In this document: piece after piece, positions 15,101 to 22,805 of the stretch
Layout: each line of letters starts with the position of its first letter
Numbering within the stretch: the first letter of the stretch is position 1
Assembly: GCA_035690905.1 (NCBI GenBank)
Contig: DASSKA010000225.1
Coordinates: 1 to 29,615, forward strand
Reading direction: 5' to 3'
Length of the DNA stretch: 29,615 bases
Source of the DNA: DASSKA01 sp035690905
Lineage (GTDB): Bacteria > Actinomycetota > Actinomycetes > Propionibacteriales > Nocardioidaceae
Notes under the pieces: model-generated
The model's input: only the letters and a program-made list of their open reading frames with translations
Told to the model about the DNA's origin: nothing
Database searches by the model: none
Program-made: the position numbers and the translations under genes

Positions 15101-18100
15101 CTAGAAGTCAGCAGCCGGGGACGGAACGGCACCGGAACGAGCCAGCCGCAGGTACAGCGCCGGCACCACGAGGACGGTGAGGAGCAGTGCGCTGACCAGG
15201 CCGCCGAGGACGACCAGCCCGAACGAGTGCAGGATCTCCAGGCCGGCCGACTGGCCCAGGACTGTGAACGGGAGCACGGCGGCCGCGATCACGGCGGCCG
15301 AGGTGAGCATCGGCGCGAGCCGGTCGCGGGTCGCCGCGACGACCCCGTCGGCGCCCGCGGCCTGGAAGCGACTCACCAGCTGCAGGCAGCTGCGGGCGGT
15401 GAAGGCCAGCACCAGGAGCAGCCCGGCCAGACCGCCTGCGGTGACCACGACACCCGTCGCGAGCCCGGCGAGGATGCCACCTGCGGCACCGAGCGGGATC
15501 GTGACCAGCAGCAGCGTCGCCAGCCGCCAGCTGCGGGTGGCCGCCTGCAGGAGCAGGAACACGGCCACCAGCACCGTGATCAGCACCAGCGCGAGCGGCA
15601 GCCGCATCCCGGTCAGCGAGGACGTCGCGGGCAGCACCTCGGCGTGGTACTCCAGCGGGAAGCTCATGGACTGCAGCCGGTGAGTCACCTGCCCGGCGAC
15701 GGTCGCCGGGTCGGTGCCGTGCACGGCGGCGGTCACGTCGAGGTGCCGGGAGATGTCGTCGTGGGTGATCACCGCCGGCTGGGGCACCACGCGCACGGTG
15801 GCCACCTGACCCAGCCGGACGTGTCCGCCGCCAGGCGTGTCCAGCAGGAGGTGCCGCACGCTGTCGGCGTTGGCCCGCGTGGCCGGGCTGCCCCAGACCA
15901 CCACGTCGAACACCTCGTTGTTCTCGTAGAGGTTGCCGACCAGCAGGCCGGACAGCAGCGTCGCGGCGGAGCGTCGTACGTCGCCGGGCCGCAGGCCGTG
16001 CCGTTGCGCGTCGGCCAGCCGCACCCGGACCTCGAGGGTGGGCTGCAGGGCGGGCAGGGCCACCCGGGGGGACACCACACCGGGGATCTGCGAGACCGCG
16101 GCGGCCACCCGGGTGGCCTGCGCGCGCAGGGTGGCCAGGTCCTGCCCGTACACCCGCACGTCCAACGCTCGCCGGCGGGCCGGCTGGGCGGCGGCCACCT
16201 GCTGGTCCTCGTAGGTCATGGTGTGCTCGGCCAGACCGGGGTACCCGGCCACGATGCGCCGCACCGCCGCGCTGGTCGTCGCGTAGTCGGCGGAGGGGTC
16301 GAGGTTGACCCACAGCTCACCCGAGTTCACGTCGGCGACCATGTCGGCGGTGATCGCCCGGCCGACGTGCACGCCCAGCTCGCGCACCCCGGGGACCGCC
16401 CGCACCCGAGCCGCCACGGCGGCGGTGATGCGGTCCATCTCCTGCAGCGAGGTGCTCGGGGTCGCCGACATCTCGACGAGCAGGTCCTGGTCCTTCGGGC
16501 TGGGGAGGGCGGGCGAGGTGCCGATCTGAGGGATCACCGTCAGGGTGAGCACCGCGAGTGCGGCCATGGTGCCCATCGCCGTCCTCGGGTTCGTGACGTG
16601 CCTGGCGACGTGCCGCTCGAAGCCGCCGGCGATCCAGCGCGCCACCGGCGAGGTCTCCCGCAACGGCCCATGGCCGAGCAGCAGCGCCGCGAGGGCCGGG
16701 GTCAGGGTAAGCGCGACGAGCATCGAGACCGCCACCGCGATCAGGTACGACACCACGACCGGTCCGGTGAAGGCGCCCACCACGCCGCGTTGCACGAACG
16801 CCGGTATGAGCAGCGCGACCACGACCAGCGCCGCGTAGAAGAGCGGCACCCGGACCTCCCGGGCGGCCTCGGTGAGTACGTCGGACACGGTGCCGTTCTC
16901 GTCGGACACGGTGCCGTTCTCGTCGGACACGGACCCGCTCTCGTCAGGCGCGGATCCCTGGGCGCGCTGCCGCCACATCCGACGCCACATGCTGTCCGGA
17001 TCGGTGACCGCGTCGTCGACGACCATCCCGACCGCCATCGCCAGGCCGAGCAGCACCATGGCGTTGAACGTGGTGCCCCGCAGGTACAGCACCCAGGTGG
17101 CAGCCACCAGCGAGACCAGGATGGCCGACGCGCTGATCAGCGCCACCCGCCACGACCGGCTGAACAGCAGCAGCACGAGCAGCACCAGGCCGAGAGCCGC
17201 CAGGCCGGAGACGCCGAGGTTGTGCAGCGAAGCTTCGATGTAGCTGGCCGGCCGGTAGACCGTGGTGTCGATGTGGATGCCGCCGAGGCCCGGAGCGAGC
17301 GCGCGCATCGCCTTCTCCACGTCACGGGTGACGCTGAGCGTGTCCGCGCCGGGAAACTTCTCGATGACCAGCATCAGGCTGGTGCCCTGGCCGGTGGACG
17401 CGTCGCCGATCAGCGGCTGGTGGCCCTCGACCACGTTGGCCACGTCGGCGAGCCTGAGCACCCGGCCGCGGGTGTCCTCCAGGGTGACCTCCGACAGCTG
17501 CCGGGGCGTGTCGATGGGCAGCATGTGCTGCACCCCGAACCGCTGCGTCGGGGTGTCGATGAAGCCGCCGGTCCCCGGGGTCGAGGCCTCCACGAACGTC
17601 AGCGGCGACGACCACAGCGCGTTGCCGGTGGAGCTGATCACCTGGTTCAGGGACACGCCGAGCTTCTCCAGACGCCTCGGGTCGACCTGGACCTGGAGCT
17701 GCCGGTCCCGCTGCCCCCAGATGGCCACGTTCGCCACCCCGGGCACGCCCATCAGCCGCGGCCGCACCTTCCACCGCGCGAGCACCGACATGTCGATCAG
17801 CGACAGCTGCTTCGACGACAGCGAGATCATCATCACCCGGCTGGTCGACGACAGCGGCTGGATCATCACCGGCCGGCTGCCGACGTTGGGCAGGTAGGCA
17901 ACCTGGGCGAGCCGCTCCTGGACCATCTGGCGGGCATCGAGGACGTCGGTGCCCGGCGCGAAGTACAAGTTGACCTCGGACAGCCCGGTGATCGACTCGG
18001 AGTGGATGCGGTCCAGCCAGGGCACGCCGGCGAGCAGGTCCTGCTCCAGCGGCACGGTCACCAGCTGCTCCACCTCGGCCGCCGACAGCCCCAGCGCCTC

Positions 18101-18253
18101 GGCCTGGATCTGCACCATCGGCGGCGCGAACTCGGGGTAGACGTCAACCGGGGCCGAGCGCAGCTGCGCGCCGCCGAACACCAGGACGCCGATCGCCACG
18201 GCGACGATGAGCCTGGCCAGCCGGACGCTCGAGGCGACCATCCACCCGGTCAT
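15101..18253 (-). CDS. divergent RND efflux permease, second subunit
   Basis: A 1050-residue RND protein homologous to the other pump of this operon, with the same N-terminal pattern (DVYPEFAPPMVQIQ, VEQLVTVPLEQDL). Key motifs have decayed: helix 4 reads VVDDAVTDPDSM (411-422), where the usual VEN is PDS. The C-terminal RNGIxLI is RSCLQLV (about 954-960), and the EG...RGAxERLxPILMT block is also altered. The cytosolic loop after helix 4 carries three seven-residue repeats DE(N/S)G(T/S)VS (437-457). The ATG at 18253 is chosen because AGAGG lies 7 bases upstream and it overlaps the stop of a short leader ORF; the GTG at 18295 has no ribosome-binding site. First full gene of the operon. It may form mixed trimers with the canonical pump. 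Confidence 0.88.
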   Translation of the reverse strand: MTGWMVASSVRLARLIVAVAIGVLVFGGAQLRSAPVDVYPEFAPPMVQIQAEALGLSAAEVEQLVTVPLEQDLLAGVPWLDRIHSESITGLSEVNLYFAPGTDVLDARQMVQERLAQVAYLPNVGSRPVMIQPLSSTSRVMMISLSSKQLSLIDMSVLARWKVRPRLMGVPGVANVAIWGQRDRQLQVQVDPRRLEKLGVSLNQVISSTGNALWSSPLTFVEASTPGTGGFIDTPTQRFGVQHMLPIDTPRQLSEVTLEDTRGRVLRLADVANVVEGHQPLIGDASTGQGTSLMLVIEKFPGADTLSVTRDVEKAMRALAPGLGGIHIDTTVYRPASYIEASLHNLGVSGLAALGLVLLVLLLFSRSWRVALISASAILVSLVAATWVLYLRGTTFNAMVLLGLAMAVGMVVDDAVTDPDSMWRRMWRQRAQGSAPDESGSVSDENGTVSDENGTVSDVLTEAAREVRVPLFYAALVVVALLIPAFVQRGVVGAFTGPVVVSYLIAVAVSMLVALTLTPALAALLLGHGPLRETSPVARWIAGGFERHVARHVTNPRTAMGTMAALAVLTLTVIPQIGTSPALPSPKDQDLLVEMSATPSTSLQEMDRITAAVAARVRAVPGVRELGVHVGRAITADMVADVNSGELWVNLDPSADYATTSAAVRRIVAGYPGLAEHTMTYEDQQVAAAQPARRRALDVRVYGQDLATLRAQATRVAAAVSQIPGVVSPRVALPALQPTLEVRVRLADAQRHGLRPGDVRRSAATLLSGLLVGNLYENNEVFDVVVWGSPATRANADSVRHLLLDTPGGGHVRLGQVATVRVVPQPAVITHDDISRHLDVTAAVHGTDPATVAGQVTHRLQSMSFPLEYHAEVLPATSSLTGMRLPLALVLITVLVAVFLLLQAATRSWRLATLLLVTIPLGAAGGILAGLATGVVVTAGGLAGLLLVLAFTARSCLQLVSRFQAAGADGVVAATRDRLAPMLTSAAVIAAAVLPFTVLGQSAGLEILHSFGLVVLGGLVSALLLTVLVVPALYLRLARSGAVPSPAADF
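16881..16943 (-). repeat. three 21-bp tandem repeats in the second RND gene
   Basis: The first two 21-base units (16881-16901, 16902-16922) are identical and the third (16923-16943) differs at four positions. They encode DE(N/S)G(T/S)VS in the cytosolic loop following transmembrane helix 4. In-frame expansion here is unlikely to disturb the fold and could vary between strains. Confidence 0.9.
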
Positions 18254-18324
18254 GGCCGGGCCTCTGGACGGTCTGATCGCTGCCGCGACGGGCACGCGTT
18301 GCTGATCAGTTCGAGGAACACCAT
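18250..18324 (-). CDS. possible 24-codon leader ORF coupled to the RND operon
   Basis: An ORF from ATG 18324 to TGA 18252-18250 encodes MVFLELISNACPSRQRSDRP followed by four more residues. Its stop overlaps the start of the second RND gene as ATGA. A GGGGG lies two bases before the ATG, so ribosome binding is unclear. It could be a leader peptide that couples or attenuates translation of the pump genes, or a chance ORF. Confidence 0.3.
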   Translation of the reverse strand: MVFLELISNACPSRQRSDRPEARP

Positions 18325-18336
18325 GGCCCCCAACCC

Positions 18337-18381
18337 GAGAACCTGAGAGTTATCCGAGAATTCTCACGACGTTCTCAGGTT
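18337..18381. promoter_or_regulatory. composite palindromic operator upstream of the RND operon
   Basis: Two 21-base half-sites of the form TTCTC-N7-TCTCAGGTT point away from a common centre at 18360/18361. The outer arms AACCTGAGA (18340-18348) and TCTCAGGTT (18373-18381) are perfect complements. The inner GAGAATTCTC (18356-18365) is a perfect 10-base palindrome on the same axis. Within the right half TTCTCA repeats directly at 11-base spacing, the pattern bound by OmpR/PhoB-type response regulators. Additional GAGAAC words lie at 18337 and 18402. It is centred about 107 bases before the permease start, in a locally AT-richer stretch. No regulator gene lies in the window. The rest of the 304-base gap 18254-18557 holds the leader ORF and weak hairpins. 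Confidence 0.65.
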
Positions 18382-18499
18382 GCGCCGCCTGCCTGCTGGT
18401 TGAGAACCGCCCGTCGAGGTCAACTCTGCGGACGCCGCGGTTGGCCCTGTTGCGCTACCGGGAGGTGGTTCGACCACAGGCACCGGTGGGCCCTGAGTC

Positions 18500-18528
18500 C
18501 CTGCCGGAAGCACCTGAACCGGGGCAGG
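18500..18528 (-). terminator. weak hairpin after the lipoprotein gene
   Basis: CCTGCC (18500-18505) can pair with GGCAGG (18523-18528), with additional GG/CC pairing inside across a small bulge. It lies about 30 bases past the lipoprotein stop on the minus strand and is a candidate terminator separating that gene from the RND operon. There is no T-run. Confidence 0.3.
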
Positions 18529-18557
18529 TCCGGCGCAAGCCGGTCCGTGGTGGCCGG

Positions 18558-19466
18558 TCAGTGGGCCGGCGCGGTCTGGGCGTAGACGTCCGGGCTGTGC
18601 CGGTAGGCGCTGGCCTGCAGGGCCAGCGCCTGGTGGCGTAGCCGGGCCTGCTGCGCGGGGGTCAGCTGGCGCAGCCGCACTAGCCGGAGCACCTCGCGCT
18701 CCTGCTCCTTCGCCCCGCTCCAGCCGACCTTGATGTTGCCGATCCCGGGCGCGTAGAACTTGTGCTGGAAGGCCTGCGGGGTGCCCGGCTCGAACTCCGC
18801 GACATCGGTCACGTTGCGGTAGCAGCCGGTGGGCACGCAGACCCGCTGCCCGGTGCCGTGCACCCGGGCGTGGTCGTTCCAGCTCACCGGCGGCGGGGCG
18901 TAGCCCTCGGCGTACGACGAGGTGCCGGTGCTCGGCCGGGCGCGCATCGCCACTCCTGCGGTGGCGCCCTGCAGCCCGGTGATCCAGTCCGGGGCCTTCA
19001 CGAACCGGCCGTGCTCGTACTCTTCCGGGTACTCCCCCAGGTGCCAGACGTTGCCGGCGTCGTCCTGGGCGTAGAAGGACAGCTCCGCCTCGACCAGCTG
19101 ACCCTGGTCGAAGTCCTCCTCGTAGACGACCGCCGCCCGCACCCCGCCGATCTGCTTGGTCAGGTCCGTGACCGTTGCCACCACCCGGCGGGCGATGCGG
19201 TGGTCCTCGTCGATCGCCGAGCCCTCGAGGACCCACTGACGTCCGACCTTGAGCCCCATCCACTGGTTGTCCACCTGCGCCGAGGCAGCGGTGAACACCG
19301 CGTCCTTGAAGTCCGCGGCGCCGACGACGACCGCGGAACCGGCCGGGCTCAGCGTCCGCGACGGGCTCGGGGCCGGGCCGGCCGCGCCGGGGGTGGACTG
19401 GCTGCAGGCGGTGAGTCCGGCCGCCAGGACTGCCGCCGCGGCCAGGCTGACCGGGTGTCGTGCCAT
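18558..19466 (-). CDS. secreted lipoprotein of unknown function
   Basis: A 302-residue protein with a clear lipoprotein signal peptide; the lipobox LTAC puts the lipidated cysteine at residue 21. A Ser/Pro/Ala-rich linker follows. The body carries patterns such as VVYEEDFDQGQLVE, SFYAQDDAGNVWHLGE and FYAPGIGNIKVGW. These recall a widespread family of uncharacterised secreted proteins with Y-x-PG-x-G near the C-terminus; I cannot name a domain accession. Two cysteines in RVCVPTGC could form a disulfide. GGAGGGG lies 6 bases before the ATG at 19466. It lies downstream of dprA and upstream of the RND operon on the same strand, separated from the latter by the operator region. A link to the pump is inference from position only. 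Confidence 0.75.
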   Translation of the reverse strand: MARHPVSLAAAAVLAAGLTACSQSTPGAAGPAPSPSRTLSPAGSAVVVGAADFKDAVFTAASAQVDNQWMGLKVGRQWVLEGSAIDEDHRIARRVVATVTDLTKQIGGVRAAVVYEEDFDQGQLVEAELSFYAQDDAGNVWHLGEYPEEYEHGRFVKAPDWITGLQGATAGVAMRARPSTGTSSYAEGYAPPPVSWNDHARVHGTGQRVCVPTGCYRNVTDVAEFEPGTPQAFQHKFYAPGIGNIKVGWSGAKEQEREVLRLVRLRQLTPAQQARLRHQALALQASAYRHSPDVYAQTAPAH

Positions 19467-19579
19467 GGTGATCCCCTCCCCGAGCTCCGAGCGATCCGGG
19501 CACCTGTCGACGGTGGCCCGAAAGGCGTCTGGGAGCAGGGTGCCTCGGCCAAAGGTCCCGTGGCGATGGCACGAGCGGG

Positions 19580-20731
19580 TCAGCGCTCGCCCGCCGGATC
19601 ACCCCGCCGGGCCAGCCTCCACCGTCCGTCGCTGCCCTCCACCAGGCCGAGAGAGCGCAGCCGCGACAGGCTGGTGCCCACCTCCCCGGCGGCTATCCCC
19701 GCCGTGCGCGCGATGGAGTCCGTGCCGGCCAGCACGGTCACCGGGACGGCGTCCAGCACCTGCCGCTCCCGGTCCGTGAGCCGGTCGCCCGCGGTGATCG
19801 GCGCCCGTGGAGACGGCGCCAGGAAGCTGCCGGCCGGGGCGAGCAGCTCGAGCACGTCGGTGCCCCGGGTGACCAGGGTCGCCTCGCCGCGCCGGATCAG
19901 CTCGTGCACGCCCTCGGAGGGCGCGCTGGTCACCGGCCCGGGCACGCCCATCAGCGGCCGGTTCAGGCGGGTGCACCAGTTGGCGGTGTTCAGTGCCCCG
20001 CTGCGCACCGCAGCCTCCACCACCACCGTCCCCCGGGTCAGCGCCGCGATCACCCGGTTCCTGGACAGGAACCGCAGCTTGGTCGGCGCACAGCCGGGCG
20101 GCAGCTCGGAGACCAGCAGGCCGACGTCGGCGATGTAGTCGAGCAGGTTCTTGTGCGCCGACGGGTAGGCGCGGTCCACCCCGCACGCCAGCACCGCGAC
20201 CGTAGGCCCACGCGCCGCCAGCGCACCCCGGTGCCCGGCCTGGTCGATGCCGAACGCCGCACCCGATACCACGCAGACCCGCTCGGCGGCCAGTGCCGCG
20301 GCCAGGTCGCCGGCCACCCGCGCGCCGTACGTCGTCGCCGAGCGCGACCCCACCACGGCGGCGGCGCACGAGGTCACCTCCCGCAGCGACAAGGGTCCCT
20401 TCACCCAGAGGCCGACCGGGACGCCGCCGCGGCCCTGCACCGGCTCGGCGGTGTCCAGCTCGTCGAGCACGGTGGGCCACTCCCCGTCACCCGGGCACAC
20501 GAACCGGATCCCACGTCGCTGCGCCTCCTCGAGGTCACGCTCCGGGTCCAGCGCGCGCAGCCGAGCGGCCACGTCGGAGTGCACCCCGTCGAGGCCGCGC
20601 TCCTCGGCCAGCAGCCGGTAGAGGCTCACCGCGCCGAGGTCCCTGACCAAACGACTCAGCCGCAAGTCGCCGGGCTCGCCGAGCCGGCTCAGCGCGGCCC
20701 GGGCCACCCGGTCGGTCAGCTCCCCGCTCAT
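19580..20731 (-). CDS. dprA: DNA-processing protein DprA
   Basis: A 383-residue protein that in naturally competent bacteria loads RecA on incoming single-stranded DNA; it is widely conserved outside competence as well. The extended Rossmann domain shows AAVVGSRSATTYG, VVSGAAFGIDQAGHRGAL, and the signature RNRVIAALTRGTVVVEA followed by SGALNTA. The C-terminal roughly 80 residues form a winged-helix-like domain as in many long DprA proteins. The ATG at 20731 overlaps the stop of the upstream comM-like gene as ATGA. The following gene is a lipoprotein 113 bases away, so the conserved string probably ends here. Confidence 0.95.
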   Translation of the reverse strand: MSGELTDRVARAALSRLGEPGDLRLSRLVRDLGAVSLYRLLAEERGLDGVHSDVAARLRALDPERDLEEAQRRGIRFVCPGDGEWPTVLDELDTAEPVQGRGGVPVGLWVKGPLSLREVTSCAAAVVGSRSATTYGARVAGDLAAALAAERVCVVSGAAFGIDQAGHRGALAARGPTVAVLACGVDRAYPSAHKNLLDYIADVGLLVSELPPGCAPTKLRFLSRNRVIAALTRGTVVVEAAVRSGALNTANWCTRLNRPLMGVPGPVTSAPSEGVHELIRRGEATLVTRGTDVLELLAPAGSFLAPSPRAPITAGDRLTDRERQVLDAVPVTVLAGTDSIARTAGIAAGEVGTSLSRLRSLGLVEGSDGRWRLARRGDPAGER

Positions 20732-22317
20732 CCGGCGCGCTCCCGCAGGGAGTCGAGCCGCAGTGGCTCGCCGGTGCGCAGCCGCAGCGCCACCTCCAGC
20801 TCGGCGCGGCCGGGCCGGTCAAGGGCCAGCAGGTCGGCCACCGTCCAGGCCAGCCGGTGCACCCGGGTGGCGCCGCGGCGGGTCAGCCGGCCGGCGTACA
20901 CCTGGGTGTCGAGCGCGGCTGAGGCCTCGTCGGTCATCGGCCACCGCTGCCGCAGCACCGGGCCGGGCACGTCGGCGTTCAACCGCCAGGGGGTGCCGGT
21001 GTAGCGGTGCTCCTGACGCAGCCGGGCCGCGACGACGCGCTCGCGGATCGTCGCGGACGGCTCGGGACGGGCCAGCGGGTCGGTCAGCTCGTGCGGCCGC
21101 AGCGGCTCCACGTAGCGGGTGATGTCGATGCGGTCGGTGAGCGGGCCGCTGAGCTTGCTGCGGTAGGCCCGGCGCTTCACCTCCGGGCAGGTGCAGCGGT
21201 TGTCCCGGTCGTGGGGGTGGTACTCGCCGCAGGGGCACGGGTTGGCGGCCATCACGATCATCGCTCGCGCGGGGAAGGTCGCCACCTCCTCGCCGCGCGC
21301 GATGGTGATCTCCCCGCTCTCCAGCGGCTGCCGCAGCGCGTCCAGGACGTCGGCGTGGAACAGGGGCACCTCGTCCAGGAACAACGCCCCGGTGTGCGCC
21401 CTGCTGATCTCGCCCGGCCGGACCCGCCCGGTGCCGCCGCCCAGCATGCTCGCCTTCGAGGCGGAGTGGTGCGGCGCCCGGAACGGCGGCCGGGTGAGCA
21501 GCGACTGTCCCGGCGGCAGGCACTCGGCCAGCGAGTGGATCGCGGTCAGCTCCAGGGCCTCCTCGAGGGACAGGTCCGGAAGCAGGCTCGGGATCCGCTC
21601 GGCGAGGGTGGTCTTGCCGGCGCCCTTCGGGCCGCTGAGCATCATGTGGTGCCCGCCCGCGGCCGCCACCTCCACCGAGTAGCGGGCGTCGGCCATCCCG
21701 AGCACGTCGGCCATGTCCAGGTCGTCGATGCGCTGCTCGCCGCGCCAGGTCAGCAGCGGTCCGCTCGACAACGGCTCGACCGGGAGCGCGTCCGGCAGCG
21801 GCTCGCCCCGCAGCTCGGCGACCACCTGCGCCAGGGAGCGCACCCCGAGCACCGTCATGCCCGGCACCATCGCGGCCTCCTCGGCCTGCGGCTCGGGGAC
21901 CACCACCGAACGCATGCCTCGTGCGGAGGCGGCCATCGCCATCGGCAGCACCCCGGGCACCGAGCGCAGCCGTCCCTCGAGGGTGAGCTCGCCGATGAAC
22001 ACCACCCCGGCCAGCGTGTCCTTCGGCACCGCACCGGACGCGGCGAGCACCCCGACGGCGATGGCCAGGTCGAAGTGCGGACCGCGCTTGGGCAGGTCGG
22101 CCGGGGACAGCAGGATGGTGACCCTCCGGGTGGTGGGCCAGTCGAAGCCACTGTTGTCGATCGCGGCGCGGCACCGGTCGCGGGCCTCGTTGATGGACGC
22201 GTCCGGCCGGCCGACGAGGGCGGTGGTGACCAGTCCCTGGGTGACGTCGACCTGCACGTCGATCAGGTGCCCGGTGGCGCCCTGCAGCGAGATCGTCCTC
22301 GCGGTCGCGACGGGCAT
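20728..22317 (-). CDS. comM: YifB/ComM-family Mg-chelatase-like AAA+ ATPase
   Basis: A 529-residue protein with an N-terminal Lon-protease-like fold region (about 1-170), a central AAA+ domain and a C-terminal Mg-chelatase-like region. Walker A is GPKGAGKTT (229-237), Walker B lies in GALFLDEVPLF, and a cysteine-rich insert, NPCPCGEYHPHDRDNRCTCP, follows. ComM is a hexameric branch-migration helicase that helps integrate donor DNA in competent bacteria. Its place directly before dprA, with a four-base overlap, and after yraN by one base is the standard actinobacterial order. The ATG at 22317 gives the normal family N-terminus. Confidence 0.93.
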   Translation of the reverse strand: MPVATARTISLQGATGHLIDVQVDVTQGLVTTALVGRPDASINEARDRCRAAIDNSGFDWPTTRRVTILLSPADLPKRGPHFDLAIAVGVLAASGAVPKDTLAGVVFIGELTLEGRLRSVPGVLPMAMAASARGMRSVVVPEPQAEEAAMVPGMTVLGVRSLAQVVAELRGEPLPDALPVEPLSSGPLLTWRGEQRIDDLDMADVLGMADARYSVEVAAAGGHHMMLSGPKGAGKTTLAERIPSLLPDLSLEEALELTAIHSLAECLPPGQSLLTRPPFRAPHHSASKASMLGGGTGRVRPGEISRAHTGALFLDEVPLFHADVLDALRQPLESGEITIARGEEVATFPARAMIVMAANPCPCGEYHPHDRDNRCTCPEVKRRAYRSKLSGPLTDRIDITRYVEPLRPHELTDPLARPEPSATIRERVVAARLRQEHRYTGTPWRLNADVPGPVLRQRWPMTDEASAALDTQVYAGRLTRRGATRVHRLAWTVADLLALDRPGRAELEVALRLRTGEPLRLDSLRERAG

Positions 22318-22318
22318 C

Positions 22319-22681
22319 TCAGGCCACCCCGCGCACGTGTTCGACCATCGGAGCGCCGCGGTCGGCGAGCAGCACCCCGACGATGTCCAGGCGCACCTCC
22401 GCGGCTCGCACCGGGTGCTCGGCCAGCCACCGGGCGGCCAGCCGGCGCAGCCGCGCCGCCTTCTTGCCGGTCACCGCCTCCAGCGGGCTGCCGTAGGCGG
22501 TCGAGGAGCGGGTCTTCACCTCGCAGACCACCAATGCCGGCCCGTCGCGGAGCACCAGGTCGATCTCGCCCAGCTCGCAGCGCCAGTTCCGGTCGAGCAG
22601 CACCATCCCCTGCCCGGTCAGATGCCGGGCGGCCAGCCCCTCGCCGTACGCGCCGAGGGCCAGCCGTTGTCGTGCGGTCAT
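22319..22681 (-). CDS. YraN/UPF0102 nuclease-like protein
   Basis: A 120-residue member of UPF0102, which has an endonuclease-like fold related to Holliday-junction resolvases. The candidate catalytic residues are in GEIDLV (E39, D41) and CEVKTR (E54, K56). The biochemical role is not established. The ATG at 22681 is chosen because a perfect AGGAGGT lies 4 bases upstream and the conserved RQRLALGAYGEGLA follows; an in-frame ATG at 22726 lacks support. It precedes the comM-like gene by one base. Confidence 0.9.
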   Translation of the reverse strand: MTARQRLALGAYGEGLAARHLTGQGMVLLDRNWRCELGEIDLVLRDGPALVVCEVKTRSSTAYGSPLEAVTGKKAARLRRLAARWLAEHPVRAAEVRLDIVGVLLADRGAPMVEHVRGVA

Positions 22682-22717
22682 CGCCACCTCCTGCCGAGCA
22701 GGGTGGCCTACCGCCGG

Positions 22718-22733
22718 GCCGGTCACGACCGGC
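22718..22733 (-). terminator. short GC hairpin between DUF2469 gene and yraN
   Basis: GCCGGT (22718-22723) pairs with ACCGGC (22728-22733) around a CACG loop, inside the 124-base gap. It lies about 73 bases past the DUF2469 stop and 37 bases upstream of yraN. No T-run follows, so it could be a weak terminator or part of the yraN leader. Confidence 0.35.
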
Positions 22734-22805
22734 GCGTGCGCGACCTGTGGAACACGCGGGCCAGGGCGCGGGTGGGGACACTTTCTGGCCCCGCAGCCGG
22801 CCGCG

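Noticed and set aside
15227..18346. Long plus-strand open frame (over 1000 codons) opposite the second RND gene
   Set aside because: Low-complexity translation rich in Gly, His, Arg and Gln with no family motifs. It is the antisense shadow of a high-GC gene with strong third-position bias.
19580..22317. dprA and comM-like genes as evidence of natural competence
   Set aside because: Both are conserved at this locus across actinobacteria that are not known to be competent, and no com pilus or uptake genes are present in the window.
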